Shown here in pieces: positions 1-11,189 of a stretch of DNA of 64,000 nucleotides (positions within the stretch are counted from its first letter, which is position 1; the number at the start of each line of letters is the position of its first letter). The notes beneath the pieces were generated by a model. That model saw only the letters and a list, made by a program, of their open reading frames with translations, was not told the DNA's origin and did not search any database. Position numbers and translations under genes: made by a program. Source of the stretch: Rana temporaria (taxonomy: Eukaryota; Chordata; Amphibia; Anura; Ranidae); NCBI RefSeq assembly GCF_905171775.1, contig NC_053491.1, positions 333,572,952 through 333,636,951 of the forward strand. The letters run 5' to 3'.

Positions 1-279
1 CCTGTAGCCCGCATGCTGTTTTGTGCATGTCGGCGGCCATTTTAGAAATTCTTTGGCCTCTAGTGCCTGTAATAACGGCGCGCACCGCAGCTTCTTCTCT
101 GAGGGAGAATGACACAGCAGACAGCACCTTTCTCAGCTCTGCACAGCGGTACAGCCTGTCCTGGGTGGTGAGTTCCTGGGGGTCCCTGCTCTTATCAGCC
201 AGGAGGGTTGACCAATGGGTCAGTTTTGGGTCTGCAAACTAAGGTGGCAATTTTTTGTGGTGGGCAGCATGAAGTCTGA

Positions 280-1440
280 ACCACCAGGGCCCTCATGTGA
301 GGCTTCTTCCCCAATTGTGCCAGACCTAACCCTTAGTGCCCCTGCTCCTGTGGCCTCGCTGGATGCTGTGACGGCAGTCCCGGAGGCGTTTGTGCCAGGA
401 TAGAAGCAGCTAGTGGCCAGAAAGGGGGGTAAAAAGCGCCCCCCTCCCTAAGCCTGCTTCTGGGGATGTCTCTGACGCAGAATCGGGTACTGCTTCTGCT
501 CTTGACCACACTTCTGTCATGTCAGACAATGCAGACCTAAACCCATGCGGACAGTGAGGATGATTCTGCTTCAGGGTCAAAGCAGGATAAGGAATTTGTT
601 GGAGCTCTTATTACTGCGGTGCGGGATACTCTAAAACTTGAGGAGTTGGCGGAGGCATCAGACATGCCGGTCCCTTTTGGGTTCCGCAAGCCACCCCGCA
701 CCGCGAAAGTGTTTCCTTGTGTTCCGTATCTGGACGACTTGTTATACAAGCTATGGGATCGGCCGCAGAAAGCTTTTGCTGTACCAAGGTACTTTGTGGT
801 CCGTTACCCTTTTGGGGAGGATTTCCAAAAAAAGCTACCATGTGGAAGGGGCTCCCGCCTTTAAGGACTCTGCAGACGGGAGAGCTGAGACTGTGACCCG
901 CTCTTTATTCACAGTGGGACGACGACAGTGAGGTCAGTTTTGGCTGGGGCTCTGGTGTCAGACTCTTACCGAACGGGCTTAGTCCCTGGTGCAGTAGCTG
1001 GAGGCGCAGAATGCTTCTGTGACCTGCGTTTACCTGGCCGACCAGTTGGTCCAAGGTCTAAAGTTTGTCTGTGGGTCAGCCCTGGATACGCTTGCTTTCC
1101 AGGGCCTCTGCGGTGGTACTAAGCCGCCTTGTGTGGCTGAAGTGTTGGTCTGCGGACCAGTCCTCTAAGAAGTCCCAGGTGGACTTACCCTTTTAAGGGT
1201 GAACGGCTTTTTGGGGCTTCCCTGGATGACATACGGGATGCCACGGGCGGTAAGAGCACTCTGCTCCCGCAGTCTGGGAAGGGAAAGGAGCCTCGCCGTA
1301 GGCAAGGGCCCTCATTTACTACCCCCAAGCGGTCTTTTCGCTCGCCAAGTGCGACAGGAAAGCGTTTTCAGGGTGCTAAGACGTCCACTGAAGGACAAAA
1401 GCGCACCTGGTTCCACAAGCCTGCCTTCGCCTGAAGGTTT
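280..1440 (+). pseudogene. DIRS gag-like ORF remnant (copy A1)
   Basis: This stretch corresponds to the gag-like region of the more intact copy at 44477-45805, but only short fragments remain in different frames. The piece at 619-864 carries a degenerate version of the LPPKKF-like segment (here a VPRYFVVRYP segment) found in the intact copy, and 1195-1300 matches the GRLFGEDLDKY-type segment and the following basic tract. Multiple frameshifts and stops. No function expected. Confidence 0.55.
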
Positions 1441-3190
1441 GCCCCTGCCCACAACGCGGGTGGGGGGCCGGCTTGGCGAATTTGTGGCTCGGTGGAGGTC
1501 TCTTCTTTCCGACCGTTGGGTTTGCGAAGTAGTTTCCTCAGGGTACAAGATAGAATTTCTCTCTTGTCCGCCAAACAGATTTTTTCCCTCTGGGTCGCCT
1601 GAAGGATCTGTCAGGGGCTGTCCAGGATCTTCTGGTGAGGGGAGTGATTGTGTCGGTTCCCTCACAGGAAGGCTTTCAGGGGTTTTACTCCAATCTGTTT
1701 GTAATCCCCAAGAAGGACGGGGTCCGTCCAGTCCTGGACCTCAATGCCCTCAATTGCTTTGTCAAAGTACAAATGTTCAGCATGGAGTCAATACGCTCAG
1801 TAATGGCAGCGCTCCATCATGGGAATTTCCTAGCGTCCTTGGACATCAAGGACGCGTACCTGCAAATCCCCATATGTGCAAAACATCAGAGATTTTTGCG
1901 ATCGGAGAGGACCACTTTCAATTTGTGGCCCTCCTGTTCGGCCTGGCCTCGGCACCTCCTGGTTTTTACCAAGGTGCTCGCCCCGATTCTGGCCCTGCTG
2001 CGGCAGCGCGGGATCGCTACCGTGGGATACCTGGACAACCTTCTTCTGAGAGCTTCCTCAAGCTCAGGGTTAGATCTATCACCAGTCAGACCCTCCGGGA
2101 ATTTGGTTGGCTACTGAATATACAGAAGTCAGTACTAGTACCATCTCAGCGGCTGGAGTATCTGGGGTAGGTCCTGGATTCTTCGGAGGTAAAAGTTTTT
2201 CTCCCAGCAGAGAAGCTGCAGACTCTGCGGTGCAGCGGTTGGTGACCCAGAAATGGGCGTCGCTTCGCTTTTGCATGAGAGTACTGGGTCTGATGGTGGC
2301 CTCTTTCGAGGCAGTCCCGTATGTCCAATTCCACACTTGAGTGTTACAGAAGGAGATTGTCACGATGGAACAAGCTGCCTTCGTCTCTGGATTACCAGAT
2401 TCAGGTGAGTCGACTGACCAAGTCCTCCCTAGTGTGGTGGCTAACATCTACGGTATTCAGGAACGGAATATCGTTCCTGCCGTGTCACTGGACAGTGATC
2501 ACAATGGATGCCAGCCTCTCCGGCTGGGGGGGGGGGGCGTCTGGGGTGTCCAGTCAGCCCAGGGGCGTTGGACTCAGGAGGAGTTCCGTCTTCCGATCAA
2601 TGTACTGGAGCTCCGAGTGATCAAGCTGTGGGTCTACAAGGCCGACCGGTCAGAATCCAGTCCGACAACGCCACGGCCGTGGCATACGTCAATCATCGGG
2701 GGCACACGAAGCTCGGCTGCGGCGACGGAAGTCGCGCACATCCCCCCGGTGGGCCGAAAGCTACGTTTCAGCTCTGTCGGCAGTGTACATTCTGGGGGTG
2801 CTGAATTGGCAAGCCGACTATCTAAGTCGCCAAAAGCTGGACCAAGGGGAATGGTCGCTACACCCAGAGGTGTTTCAGACTCTGTGACAGAAATGGGGCA
2901 CTCCAGACGTGGACCTGCTAGCGTCCTGTCTCAATCGGAAGGTGTCACGATTTGTGACCAGATCGAGGGATCCGTGGGCGGACGCGTCAGACGCGCTGGT
3001 AGCGCCTTGGGGTCACTACCGCCTGATATACGCCTTTCCTTCCCCTGCAGCTTCTTTCTCGCCTGCCACGCAGGGTGGAAGCCGAGGGGATACCAACAAT
3101 CCTGATCGCCCCGAATTGGCCGCCCCGTCCCTGGTACACGGACACAAGGTCCTATCTTTCACCCTGCTTTACAGTCGCTGGCTTTGACAG
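1440..3190 (+). pseudogene. DIRS reverse transcriptase / RNase H, frameshifted (copy A1)
   Basis: The frame at 1635-2117 keeps reverse-transcriptase hallmarks: GFYSNLFVIPKKDG, then DIKDAYLQIPI (motif A, with the catalytic Asp), then YLDN where YLDD is expected (motif C, second Asp changed to Asn). Frameshifts fall around 1900-1970. The RNase H segment (about 2490-2800) keeps the QSDNATAVAY motif, but the conserved tryptophan/glycine stretch next to it has become a 12-G run at 2526-2537. The trailing region has the PDVDLLASCLNRKVSRFV-type segment. Inactive by frameshift and by loss of a catalytic Asp. Confidence 0.8.
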
Positions 3191-4212
3191 CGTAGCTGTT
3201 GAGAGCCAGGTGTTGAAGGACCGAGGCCTGTCGGACCCGGTGATTTCTACCATGCTACGGTCACGGAAGTCCACGTCAGGAAAGTTTTACCATCGTACAT
3301 GGAGGGCCTACATCTCTGTGTGAAGAGATGAAGTGGCACCCTCGTACATACGGGGTGTTGCGAATTTTGCTGTTTTTACAGCGGGGAGTGGATCGGGCTC
3401 TAGCCTTGAGTACGGTGAAGAGTCAGATCTCTGCTCTAGCGGTCTACTTTCAGCGACCCTTGGCATCGCACTCTTTGGTGCGTACGTTTGTGCAGGGGGC
3501 CCTCCTGTGCGTCCTCCGCTACCTCCATGGGACTTGAATTTAGTTCTTTCGGCGCTTCAAAAAGCTCCGTTGGAGGACATTCGGGAGATTCCCTTGTTAA
3601 CTCTGTCTCAGAATGTGGTTTTCCTGGTGGCAATTTCCTTGGTCAGACGAGTATCTGAACTGGCGGCCTTGTCTTGCAAGGCTCCCTACTTTGTCATCCA
3701 TAAGGATAAGGTGGTGCTGCGACCGCAGCCATCATTCCTTCCAAAGGCTGTTTCGGCCTTTCACATTAATGAGGACATTGTTCTTCCATCCTTGTGCCCT
3801 CAGCTGAAGAACCCGAAGGAGACCACTTTACATTCCTTGGACGTGGTTCGAGCCCTATGGGGTGTACTTGTCTGCTACGGCTCAGTTTTGGAGGTCGGAA
3901 TCACTGTTTGTGTTGGTGACTGGTCCTAAAAAAGGTCTGGCGGTGTCGTCTGCCACCATTTCTAGATGGATCAGACAATTCGTGCTCCAGTCCTATGCCC
4001 TAAAGGGGCGGGTGCCTCCCTTTTAGGTCACGGCGCATTCGACCCGGGCGATTGGTGCCTCTTGGGCTTTCCGTCAGCAAGCGTCTGTCTTACAGATTTG
4101 TAAGGCGGCGACCTGGTCGTCAATACCCACCTTCTCAAAATGTTATAAGGTGGATGTGAGTGCATCTTCGGATGCCTCCTTTGGCCGCAAGGTTTTACAG
4201 GCGGCAGTTTAA
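3180..4212 (+). pseudogene. DIRS tyrosine recombinase, frameshifted (copy A1)
   Basis: Homologous in order and content to the recombinase end of the large ORF at 45860-48424. Visible pieces are VLKDRGLSDPVISTMLRSRKS, then RRVSELAALSCKAPY with the first catalytic Arg, then a degraded HSTRAIGASWA-like segment near 4030-4070, and the final KATWSS-like box near 4105-4145 leading to the terminal QAAV-like end. Several frame changes. The segments are those of DIRS-type Y-recombinases (R...HxxR...Y). Non-functional as it stands. Confidence 0.75.
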
Positions 4213-4299
4213 GGTTGAAGTTCCTCCATTGAGGAACTCTGGTTTGTGTGGGGTGAAGCCTGGTTTGCTGTGTTTTTTTTCCCACCCCCTCAAAATTTT

Positions 4300-4677
4300 G
4301 GACACTGCTTGGGGACGTCCCTAAGGTCAATGCTGCTGTGTCCGTCCATGAACAAAAGAGAAGATAGGATTTTTGTACTCACTGTAAAATCCATTTCTCT
4401 GAGTTCATGGACGGACACAGCACCCACCCCTCCTTTTTGTTTGTACTGCTTGTCTACGAACTGAGGCTGGATGCTTCCAGAGAGTGGGATGTATCGGGGA
4501 ACACGCCCCCATGGGAGGTGCTGTACTGAAAAGTGTTTTTAACACTAAAAGTGCTTTTTTTTTTTTTGCCTAGTCTCTCCTAGAGAAAAGGTACATAACC
4601 CTAAGGTCAATGCTGCTGTGTCCGTCCATGAACTCGGAGAAATGGATTTTACGGTGAGTGCAAAAATCCAATTTTTC
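4300..4677 (+). repeat. DIRS internal complementary region and right inverted terminal repeat (A1)
   Basis: The 'gctgtgtccgtccatgaac' phrase occurs at about 4331-4350 and again at about 4615-4632, with its reverse complement at about 4400-4420. This is the DIRS arrangement: an internal region complementary to both ends, followed by the right terminal repeat. The right repeat ends near 4677, where Tc1-like sequence begins. The left terminal repeat is outside the window. Confidence 0.7.
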
Positions 4678-4936
4678 CAGGGAAGACTTAGCTAAACTGC
4701 ATCTATGACAACATGGCTTCATTGTAGAAAAGTCTAGGTGCTTGGCTGGCTGCCTGCAGTCTAGACCTTTCACCAATTGAAAACAACTGGCGCATCTTGA
4801 AATGAAAAAGAGGACCCAGGACTTTTGAGCAGTTAGAATCCTATATTCGGCAAGAATGGGACAACATTCCTCTCCCAAAACTGGCCCTGACCCATGTTTA
4901 TCATGATGTAAATGTGTTGCTGCCATAAATTTCTAT

Positions 4937-4967
<31 letters not shown>

Positions 4968-6122
4968 TTTTTTTCATTAACCACTAGCTGACGGCCGTAT
5001 GACTTTGTACGGCCGCAGCGCGGCTCCCAATCTCTGACAGGCCGTCTTTTTACGGGCCGCCCCTTTGCACGTTCCCCGCGCTCCCGAGCGCGCAGCGGGG
5101 AACTGCTGTGCTGGCCGTGTCCCTTGGACACAGCCAATCACAGATCGCCGTGAACGGCCAATCGGAGTGGCCGTTTCCTAGGCGATCTGTGCGGCCAATG
5201 AGAGATGATCTCATATGTTTACATATGAGATCATCTCTCATTCCCGGCTCTCGCAGACAGCGGTGCTGTCAGGGGAGAGAGGAGACGGATCTGTGTCTCT
5301 TGTACATAGAGACACAGATCGGTCACCCCCCCTAGTCACCCCCCTTCCCCCACAGTTAGAACACTATATAGGGTATACATTTAACCCCTTCCTCACCCCC
5401 TAGTGTTAACCCCTTCCCTGCCAGTCACATTTATACAGTAATTAGTGCATATTTATAGCACTGATCGCAGTATAAATGTGAATGGCGTCAAGTGTCCGAT
5501 GTGTCCGCCATAATGTCGCAGTCGCAATAAAAATCGAAGATCGCCGCCATTACTAGTAAAAAAAAAAAAATAATAAAAAAAAATAATTCTGTCCCTTATT
5601 TTGTAGGCGCTATAACTTTTGCGCAAACCAGTCGCTTGTAGCGATTTTTTTTTTTTTTACTAAAAATATGTAGAATACGTATCGGCCTAGACTGAGGATA
5701 AAAAAAAAATTTAGCTATTTATTATAGCAACAAGTAACTTTTTTTTTTTTTTTTTTTTCAAAATTGTCGCTATATTTTTGTTTATAGCGCAAAAAATAAA
5801 AACCGCAGAGGTGATCAAATACCACCAAAAGAAAGCTCTATTTGTGGGAAAAAAAGGACGTTGATTTTGTTTGGGAGTCACGTCGCACGACCGCGCAATT
5901 GTCAGTTAAAGCGACGCAGTGCCGAATCGCAAAAAGTCCTCTGGTCAGGAAGGGGGTTTAAGTGCCCAGTAAGGAAGTGGTTAAAATGGTACATTCTCTC
6001 AGTTTGAAATATTTGATCTGTTTTCTATTGTGAATAAAATATGGGTTTATGAGATTTGTAATTCATTGCATTCTGTTTTCATGTAGATTTTACAGTGTTC
6101 CAACTTTTTTGAAATTTGGGGG
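4678..6122 (+). mobile_element. Tc1/mariner-like transposon 3' relic, split by a MITE
   Basis: One + frame near 4745-4805 reads WLAACSLDLSPIENNWRILK, which resembles the SPDLNPIENxW block of Tc1-type DDE transposases. It is followed by a QEWDNIPLPKLA-like C-terminal segment. The relic resumes at 5985-6122 with 'gaataaaatatgggtttatg' and ends with 'ttccaacttttttgaaattt', a typical 3' end of vertebrate Tc1-like elements. The intervening 4981-5980 is a separate insertion. An (ATTT)n run lies at about 4931-4975. Stops and lost segments show it is dead. Confidence 0.55.
4981..5980 (+). mobile_element. TTAA-flanked MITE, family CCACTT, 1000 bp
   Basis: Bounded on both sides by TTAA (4977-4980 and 5981-5984), with inverted ends CCACT.../...AGTGG. 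The interior is shared with 27629-28840, 38325-38827 and 40518-41385 (for example the 'gcgacgcagtgccgaatcgc' end module and 'gatcgccgccattactagt'). No transposase ORF. TTAA target duplication is the signature of piggyBac-type cut-and-paste; assignment to that superfamily is inference. It interrupts a Tc1-like relic, so it is the younger of the two. Confidence 0.75.
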
Positions 6123-6353
6123 GGTTTGAGCTTCATACCAGGAAATTGGCTAGGAATGTTCCTAAGACATGGTACCTAATTAATTATCCTTAGACGTGCA
6201 GTGATCTTGTTTGCACTGGCTGCTGGAATTGGAAAACCGATAGTAAATCGGGCGTTATTGACACATTCTCAAATTTGGGCTCACTGTTTATAGTGTTTTT
6301 AAGCCTTTTATATCGAGGGGGGAATAAAAATGGTCTTTCTGTCATTTCAGCAG

Positions 6354-6500
6354 AAAATTCCCTCTGCAATCACTGCCACGGCTTCTCAATTGACCCCATT
6401 GGCTGCTGTCAAGGTTGGAATGCCAATTAAAACTGAGCTGCCATCAGAAGAGACTTCGGAGGAAGAGTCATCAGACAGTGACGAGGAGCCAACTACTAAG
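6354..6500 (+). CDS. TCOF1: Treacle-like gene, local exon 1
   Basis: A 49-codon phase 0-0 exon, KIPSAITATAS... to an acidic SEEESSDSDEEPTTK end, then gt at 6501. The acceptor is a tandem CAGCAG (6348-6353), so the first CAG may be included as an extra Gln in some transcripts (NAGNAG splicing). It is the most 5' exon I can support in the window. Confidence 0.75.
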
Positions 6501-6719
6501 GTGTGTTAAAGGGGCCAGAGGAAACCTCTAAGTGATTGCTTAAATATGAACAAGTGTTTTGAAACACTTTAACCAGGTTAACCTTACATTATCTCTCGGT
6601 AGTGCCCCCCACCCCCCTCATTTTGTGTGCATAGCTTGGTCATATAAAAAAAGTGGATGAAGGAAAGTAGCAGGCATCCTTTTTAAAATAGCAATCTTTA
6701 TTTTTATTATTTATGTATC

Positions 6720-7150
6720 TTGAAAACTGAAATGGCAATTTTAGCAACTCAGTGGAAAATGCCCTTATCAGGCACTACAGACCCTCAGTATATTGCATGC
6801 CTGCTACTTGTCAGAGCATTGGCTCCTGTGTTCAGCCTAGTTCTTTTTCCCCACTGTGATGCTCAGATGACCTTCAACAAAGTGAGACTACTTTTGTGGG
6901 TCCTGTTAATCGGCATCCTCCATTCTATCCGTCCGTCTGAAAGTGGCCTAACAATTTTGTGTTGCCCATCTTCTCAGTTGGACTGCTTTTGGACATCCCG
7001 ACAGTATGACAGTAAATCCCTGTGCTCCTTAATGGATGACTGGTGTCCTTTTTGTGCCCCACAAAGTGTGTGTGTGAGAGAGAGACTCTATTCCACATTT
7101 TCAGCTCTTTCTGTGAAGAAACCTTTCTGTATTTTGGAGATCTTTTTTCC
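6720..7150 (+). mobile_element. Possible decayed DIRS 3' end in intron 1
   Basis: The stretch at about 6960-7060 ('gttgcccat...cagttggactg...ttttggacatccc...aatggatga') parallels the better preserved DIRS 3' non-coding and internal complementary region at about 26710-26800. No coding segment can be recognised with confidence. A 165-codon open frame here is probably chance. Confidence 0.35.
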
Positions 7151-7311
7151 TCGTAAACTTGTGTCATTTTTCACAGGTGTCCAAATCTACAATTCGTTTG
7201 AGGACATACAGAATTAAACTTTTGAAAATATACAATAATCTTTAATATATGCACGTTACATGCTGTATTTCCAGAACAGCTAAGTAATTCACTACAGCTA
7301 TTGTTTTACAG

Positions 7312-7473
7312 ACTCCTGCCACTGTTATATCAACGCCTCAGCTAAAAACTTTTTCCGTGGGCATCAAACAGACCCCAGTGGTTGCTGCTAAGACCCCATT
7401 AAAATCATCACAACCAGCGGATGAGAGCTCAGAGGAAGAGTCTACAGACAGTAGTGAGGAGCCATCTGTTAAG
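7312..7473 (+). CDS. TCOF1: Treacle-like gene, local exon 2
   Basis: A 54-codon phase 0-0 exon after acceptor 'ttttacag'; donor gt at 7474. It begins TPATVISTPQLKT and ends with the cluster DESSEEESTDSSEEPSVK. Same build as the neighbouring repeat exons: K/T/P-rich linker, then Ser/Glu/Asp patch, then a short hydrophobic-Lys close. Confidence 0.8.
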
Positions 7474-8514
7474 GTATTCAAATGCAATGTATAGAGATTG
7501 TATGTGTAAATCTCTCTCCCCCTCAATAGCTCCAATTTTTACATACAAGATTAATGAGTCAAAGGTGTGACTCCTTCCCTCTTTCCCTCTCTTCATGCCT
7601 TTGTAAGATAGGGCCATGCCAGCTTTCAATTTTATTTAAAAGTCAACAGCCCCACTTGTGTTTTCTTTGAAGAACGTACAATGATCTTTGAATACTGTCA
7701 TAAATAGATCCTATATTGCATTTAAAAACTCCCGAAAAAAATGAGTTTGACTTGTTTGCTTGGTTCATATAAGTTGTCTCTGTTTATACTAGCTCTGGGT
7801 GGCAGCTGAGGAAGCTAAAAATCCTACATCTCAGGACTATGGTCAATTTGCATTTACCGCATGCGATAACATGGTCACGTGATGCATTTTCATAAATTAT
7901 CGCATGCAGTAAATTGGGCCCAATTCATAAAAAAAAAACAATTAAGCAGTATTTACCCCCCAAAAAAAGCCTGATTTAAATATCGTTTAAAAAGCTCTCG
8001 AGTTCAATTCGCACACAGACCAGCAGTCATTTGCTGGCAGTATTTGTCAAAAATAGCTTTGGAGGTGGGAGACTCCAATGCTGTTTTTTTTTGACAAATG
8101 GTTGCTAAGGAGTGAGCCGGAAAGCAGGCCGCAGTTTTTTTTAAAGGACAGAACTATGTGGGGCCCCCCCCCCCCAAAAAAAAAATCCATGCAAGACCCT
8201 TATCCGAGCATGCAGCCAGGCAGGTTAGGAGGGGGGCGACACTCCCCAGGGTTTGTGGGGGTCTGCGGGCCAGGGTGTTTATCGAAATCTGAAAGCACCC
8301 CCCCATGTGGATGTAAATCAATCAATCATCAATCAAGCCGCACCACCGGCCGCCCCTCTCCCCGACTGACGTCGGCAGGGGATTCTCAGCCCGGGTATGA
8401 AATATAGTATGGAACGGCATTTAATAAAATGGATGCACTGGGCACTTGGTCATTTTCTCTTTCTTAATGCTAAGTGGGGTTACAACCACTTACAATTTTC
8501 TGCTAGGATTTGAA
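7474..8514 (+). other. Intron sequence, no gene; small palindrome and homopolymers
   Basis: No exon seen. About 7847-7916 forms an imperfect palindrome built on 'ttaccgcatgcgataa' and its complement, so it may be the arm of an old hairpin MITE. A mixed C/A run lies at 8165-8186. A GC-rich patch at 8195-8400 has no recognised coding content. Confidence 0.4.
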
Positions 8515-9220
8515 GGCGATGTATGCTGTCTACCTGGTACAGGTGGAGCATGTTCTGTGATCCTCATTGCACCAATCTGCCCGAGAAGAATCCAGTAGGC
8601 AAATATCGTAAAACTCTTGGCAGCTTCGCTGTGGGCTCTTTCACATCGACCAGACCTGCTGTCTCATAGTCTGATATTCCATTCTGCGTTATGGTCGCTG
8701 GTTTTAAGTGTGGCTGCTGAGACCCACATTATGAGGCAGGAGTTTTACTCTCTGATTTCTTCGTTTCTCAGGGCTAAAACGTTAACCTTCAGGAAGGTAT
8801 ATTGTGCGTACTGCTTATTTCACTTGGTGTCAAATACCTAAGTTGCATCCTAGACAGTATGTCATGGAGCAGATACTAGCTTTTCTACACTTTTCTTTAA
8901 GTACAGTCTAGAACAAATATCGGCCTAGGTAATACTTTTTCAGAGACCTGTTGCACATCAAAGCTTATTTTTAGGGTTTCACTTGAATTACTCCTACTTT
9001 TGTGAACGAACCCCCCCCCCCCCCCTAATCTCCAAGCGACTTCCTCTAGGATTTGTCTGTCTGATTTACCGTCTTCATTTGTATCTCTCTGAAAGATTTC
9101 CTTACTACTTCTCTCTGGGGCAAGTTGTCTATAGTGGCAGCTCACAAGGTCTTCGAGTTGGCTGCGCTTTCCTGATTCCTCACCAAGCTTAGGTGGTTTT
9201 GAGGCCTCGATTCTTCTTCT

Positions 9221-9256
<36 letters not shown>

Positions 9257-9260
9257 CTTG
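8515..9260 (+). mobile_element. Decayed DIRS relic: end of RNase H region and start of recombinase
   Basis: One frame reads WALSHRPDLLSHSLIFHSAL, matching in order the segment WTLPLRPDLLSQGPILHPAL of the intact copy at about 47309-47370. It is followed by an SFLRAKTLTFRKVYCAYC-like piece matching the recombinase N-terminus, then a VYSGSSQGLRVGCAFL-like remnant near 9130. Frames change several times. Ends in a poly-T tract at about 9220-9256. Orientation +. Confidence 0.6.
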
Positions 9261-9688
9261 CCTAAGGGTTCTTCGCTTCACCTGAATCGGGACATTGGGG
9301 GTTATTTACGAAAGACACATGCACTTGGAAGTGGGGTCGCTGTAGGTCTGTTCCACCACGACTAATTGTCCTGTGGAAAGATTCTCCCACCTGAGCTGTG
9401 GATCTCTGCAACTCCTCCAGAGTTACCATGGGCCTCTTGGCTGCTTCTCTGGTTATTCCTCTCCTTGCCTGACCTGTCAGTTGAGGTGGGGACGGCCATG
9501 GCTAGGTAGGTTTGCAGTTGTGCCATACTCTTTCCATTTTCAGATGATGAATTCAACAGTGCTCCGTTAAATGTTCAAAGCTTGGGATATTTTTTTTTAT
9601 AATCCAACCCTGCTTTAAACTTCTCCACCACTTTATCCCTGACTGGTCTGGTGTGTACATTTGCCTTTATGATGCGGTTTGTTCACTT

Positions 9689-10052
9689 GGACCCCTTTCA
9701 CACTGGGTCGCAGGCATTATAACGCTAAAAATTGCGCCTGCAAACTGACCTGAAAGAGCCGCTGCTGTCTCTCCAGTATGAAAGCCCCGAGGGCTTTCAT
9801 ACTGGAGCGGTGCGCTAGCAGGATGGTTAAAGTCCTGCTAGCAGCATCTTTGGAGCAGTGTGTATACCGCTCCTGCCCATTGAAATCAATGGGGCACCGC
9901 GACTATCCTGCCGGCAAAGCGCCTCTGCAGAGGCGTTTTGCAGTGGTTTAAACCACTTGGCCGAATAGTGCAGCGAAATTGATGGTAAAGCACCGCTAAA
10001 AGTGGCGGCGCTTTACCGCTGACGCTGCCTCCGCCCAAGGGTGAAAGGGGCC
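9689..10052 (+). mobile_element. MITE with 'ccctttcacac' inverted ends
   Basis: Left end 'ggacccctttcacactggg' is the inverse of the right end 'cccaagggtgaaaggggcc'. The interior is GC-rich with internal inverted segments. No ORF. A related left end is at about 20329, and comparable ends bound 34584-35033. Superfamily not assigned. Confidence 0.6.
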
Positions 10053-10059
10053 TAAGGTT

Positions 10060-10440
10060 TTCAAACACGCCTGAGAGCTTCACAGAACAGCTGTATTTTA
10101 TACTGAGATTAAATTGCACACAGGTGGACTCTATTTACTAATTAGGTGACTTCTGAAGGCAATTGGTTACACTAGATTTTAGTTAGGGGTATCGGAGTAA
10201 AGTAGGCTGAATACAAATGCACGCCACACTTTTCAGATATTTATATGTAAACAAATGATTTTGACTCTTTTTTTTTTTTTTTCTTCCTTTTTTTTTCTTC
10301 CACTTAACAATTATGTACCACTTTGTTGGTCGATTACATACAATTCCAGTAAAATACATTTGTTTTTGGTTGTAACATGACAAAAAATTGGGAAAATTTT
10401 AAGGGGGTATGAATATTTTTCAAAGCACTGTACCTGGCCT
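10060..10440 (+). repeat. Dispersed repeat of Tc1-like non-coding type
   Basis: Contains phrases such as 'cacacaggtggactctattt' and 'tgaatacaaatgcacgccac', and ends near 'ttcaaagcactgta'. I recognise these as part of a repeat widespread in fish and frogs and usually classed with Tc1-like elements; that classification is from memory. No coding content. Confidence 0.4.
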
Positions 10441-10669
10441 ACTTTGAGGAATTGAGGGTAGTTAAATTCTTGTCATTGTCGCTCTGAAATGGCTTTAGAG
10501 AGTGCGGTACACTGACCTTGTTCGTCTTGGCTCCGTTGCCTCACCTGTTACTTCTTTTGATCCGTTAAAGGTTTTTTAAAACCTGGTTTTCTTAGAACAG
10601 ACACCTGAACTGTGATGGTGCTTTTCATCATCTTGCTATTCCTTCACAGATGTATACACTTATACAAGG

Positions 10670-10890
10670 GGGGTACATACAGTAGGGAAAATGATTATTT
10701 GATCCCTGCAGATTTTGGAAGTTTGACCACATGACCCTAAGCACACCATCCTTGCAGTCAAGCCCGAAGGTGGAAACATGATGCTTTGGGGGCTGTTTCT
10801 CTGCTAAAGGTGCAGACCAACTTTGACTCATTGATTGGCCAATGGATGGAGCCATGTATTGTAATATCATGGATGAGAACCTTTTTCCCC
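10670..10890 (+). pseudogene. Tc1-like transposase fragment
   Basis: A short + frame near 10733-10800 reads DPKHTILAVKPEGGNMMLWG, similar to the NDPKHTS...GGGSVMLWGCF blocks of Tc1 transposases. It is followed by an out-of-frame DGAMYCNIMDENL-like stretch (10848-10880). Frameshifted, no intact ends seen. Confidence 0.6.
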
Positions 10891-10917
10891 CAGTCAGAAC
10901 ACTGAAGATGGGTCATG

Positions 10918-11155
10918 GATAGGGATCAGCCCGATGTTTGAGTCGAACACAAGTTCGACTTGAACATTGGGTGTTCGCCGAATAGCGAACAATTTGGTGT
11001 GTTCGCGGCAAATTCGAAAAGCCGTGAACACCCTATAAAAGTCTATGGGAGAAGTCAAAAGTGTTAATTTTTAAAGGTTAATATGAAAGTTCTTGTCCTA
11101 AAGTGTTTGGGGACCCGGGTTTTGCCCCAGGGGACATGTATCAATGCAAAAAAAA
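10918..11155 (-). mobile_element. Truncated relative of the hAT MITE at 13272, inverted
   Basis: Starts with 'tagggatcagcccgatgttt', close to the TAGGGATGAGC terminus of the 13272-15084 element. It continues with the same 'gttcg'-rich palindromic text and ends with 'ccaggggacatgtatcaatg', the reverse complement of 14877-14896 apart from mismatches. Only one end is present; the other is lost where DIRS sequence begins. Confidence 0.5.
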
Positions 11156-11189
11156 GTTTTAATAACTGCAGTTTTTTTGGGAGCAGGGG

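Larger units (their letters stand above)
1..4677 (+). mobile_element. DIRS-type retrotransposon copy A1, 5' part outside window, degenerate
   Basis: A tyrosine-recombinase (DIRS-order) retroelement in + orientation. In order it holds a gag-like remnant, reverse transcriptase (about 1640-2170), RNase H (about 2490-3190), tyrosine recombinase (about 3180-4212), an internal complementary region (about 4300-4440) and a right inverted terminal repeat (to about 4677). The coding parts are spread over several frames, so the copy is dead. The start lies left of the window. Its closest relative here is the copy beginning at 59811 (same leader phrases around a 'cggcggccat' core). DIRS elements use a recombinase, leave no target duplication and are common in amphibians. 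The identification rests on conserved protein segments and end structure. Confidence 0.85.

Noticed and set aside
4570..4926. Minus-strand 118-codon open frame
   Set aside because: Antisense to the Tc1-like transposase remnant and the DIRS right end.
6720..7217. 165-codon + strand open frame as a gene
   Set aside because: No domain, no homologous frame elsewhere in the window, lies in intron 1 over a probable DIRS relic.
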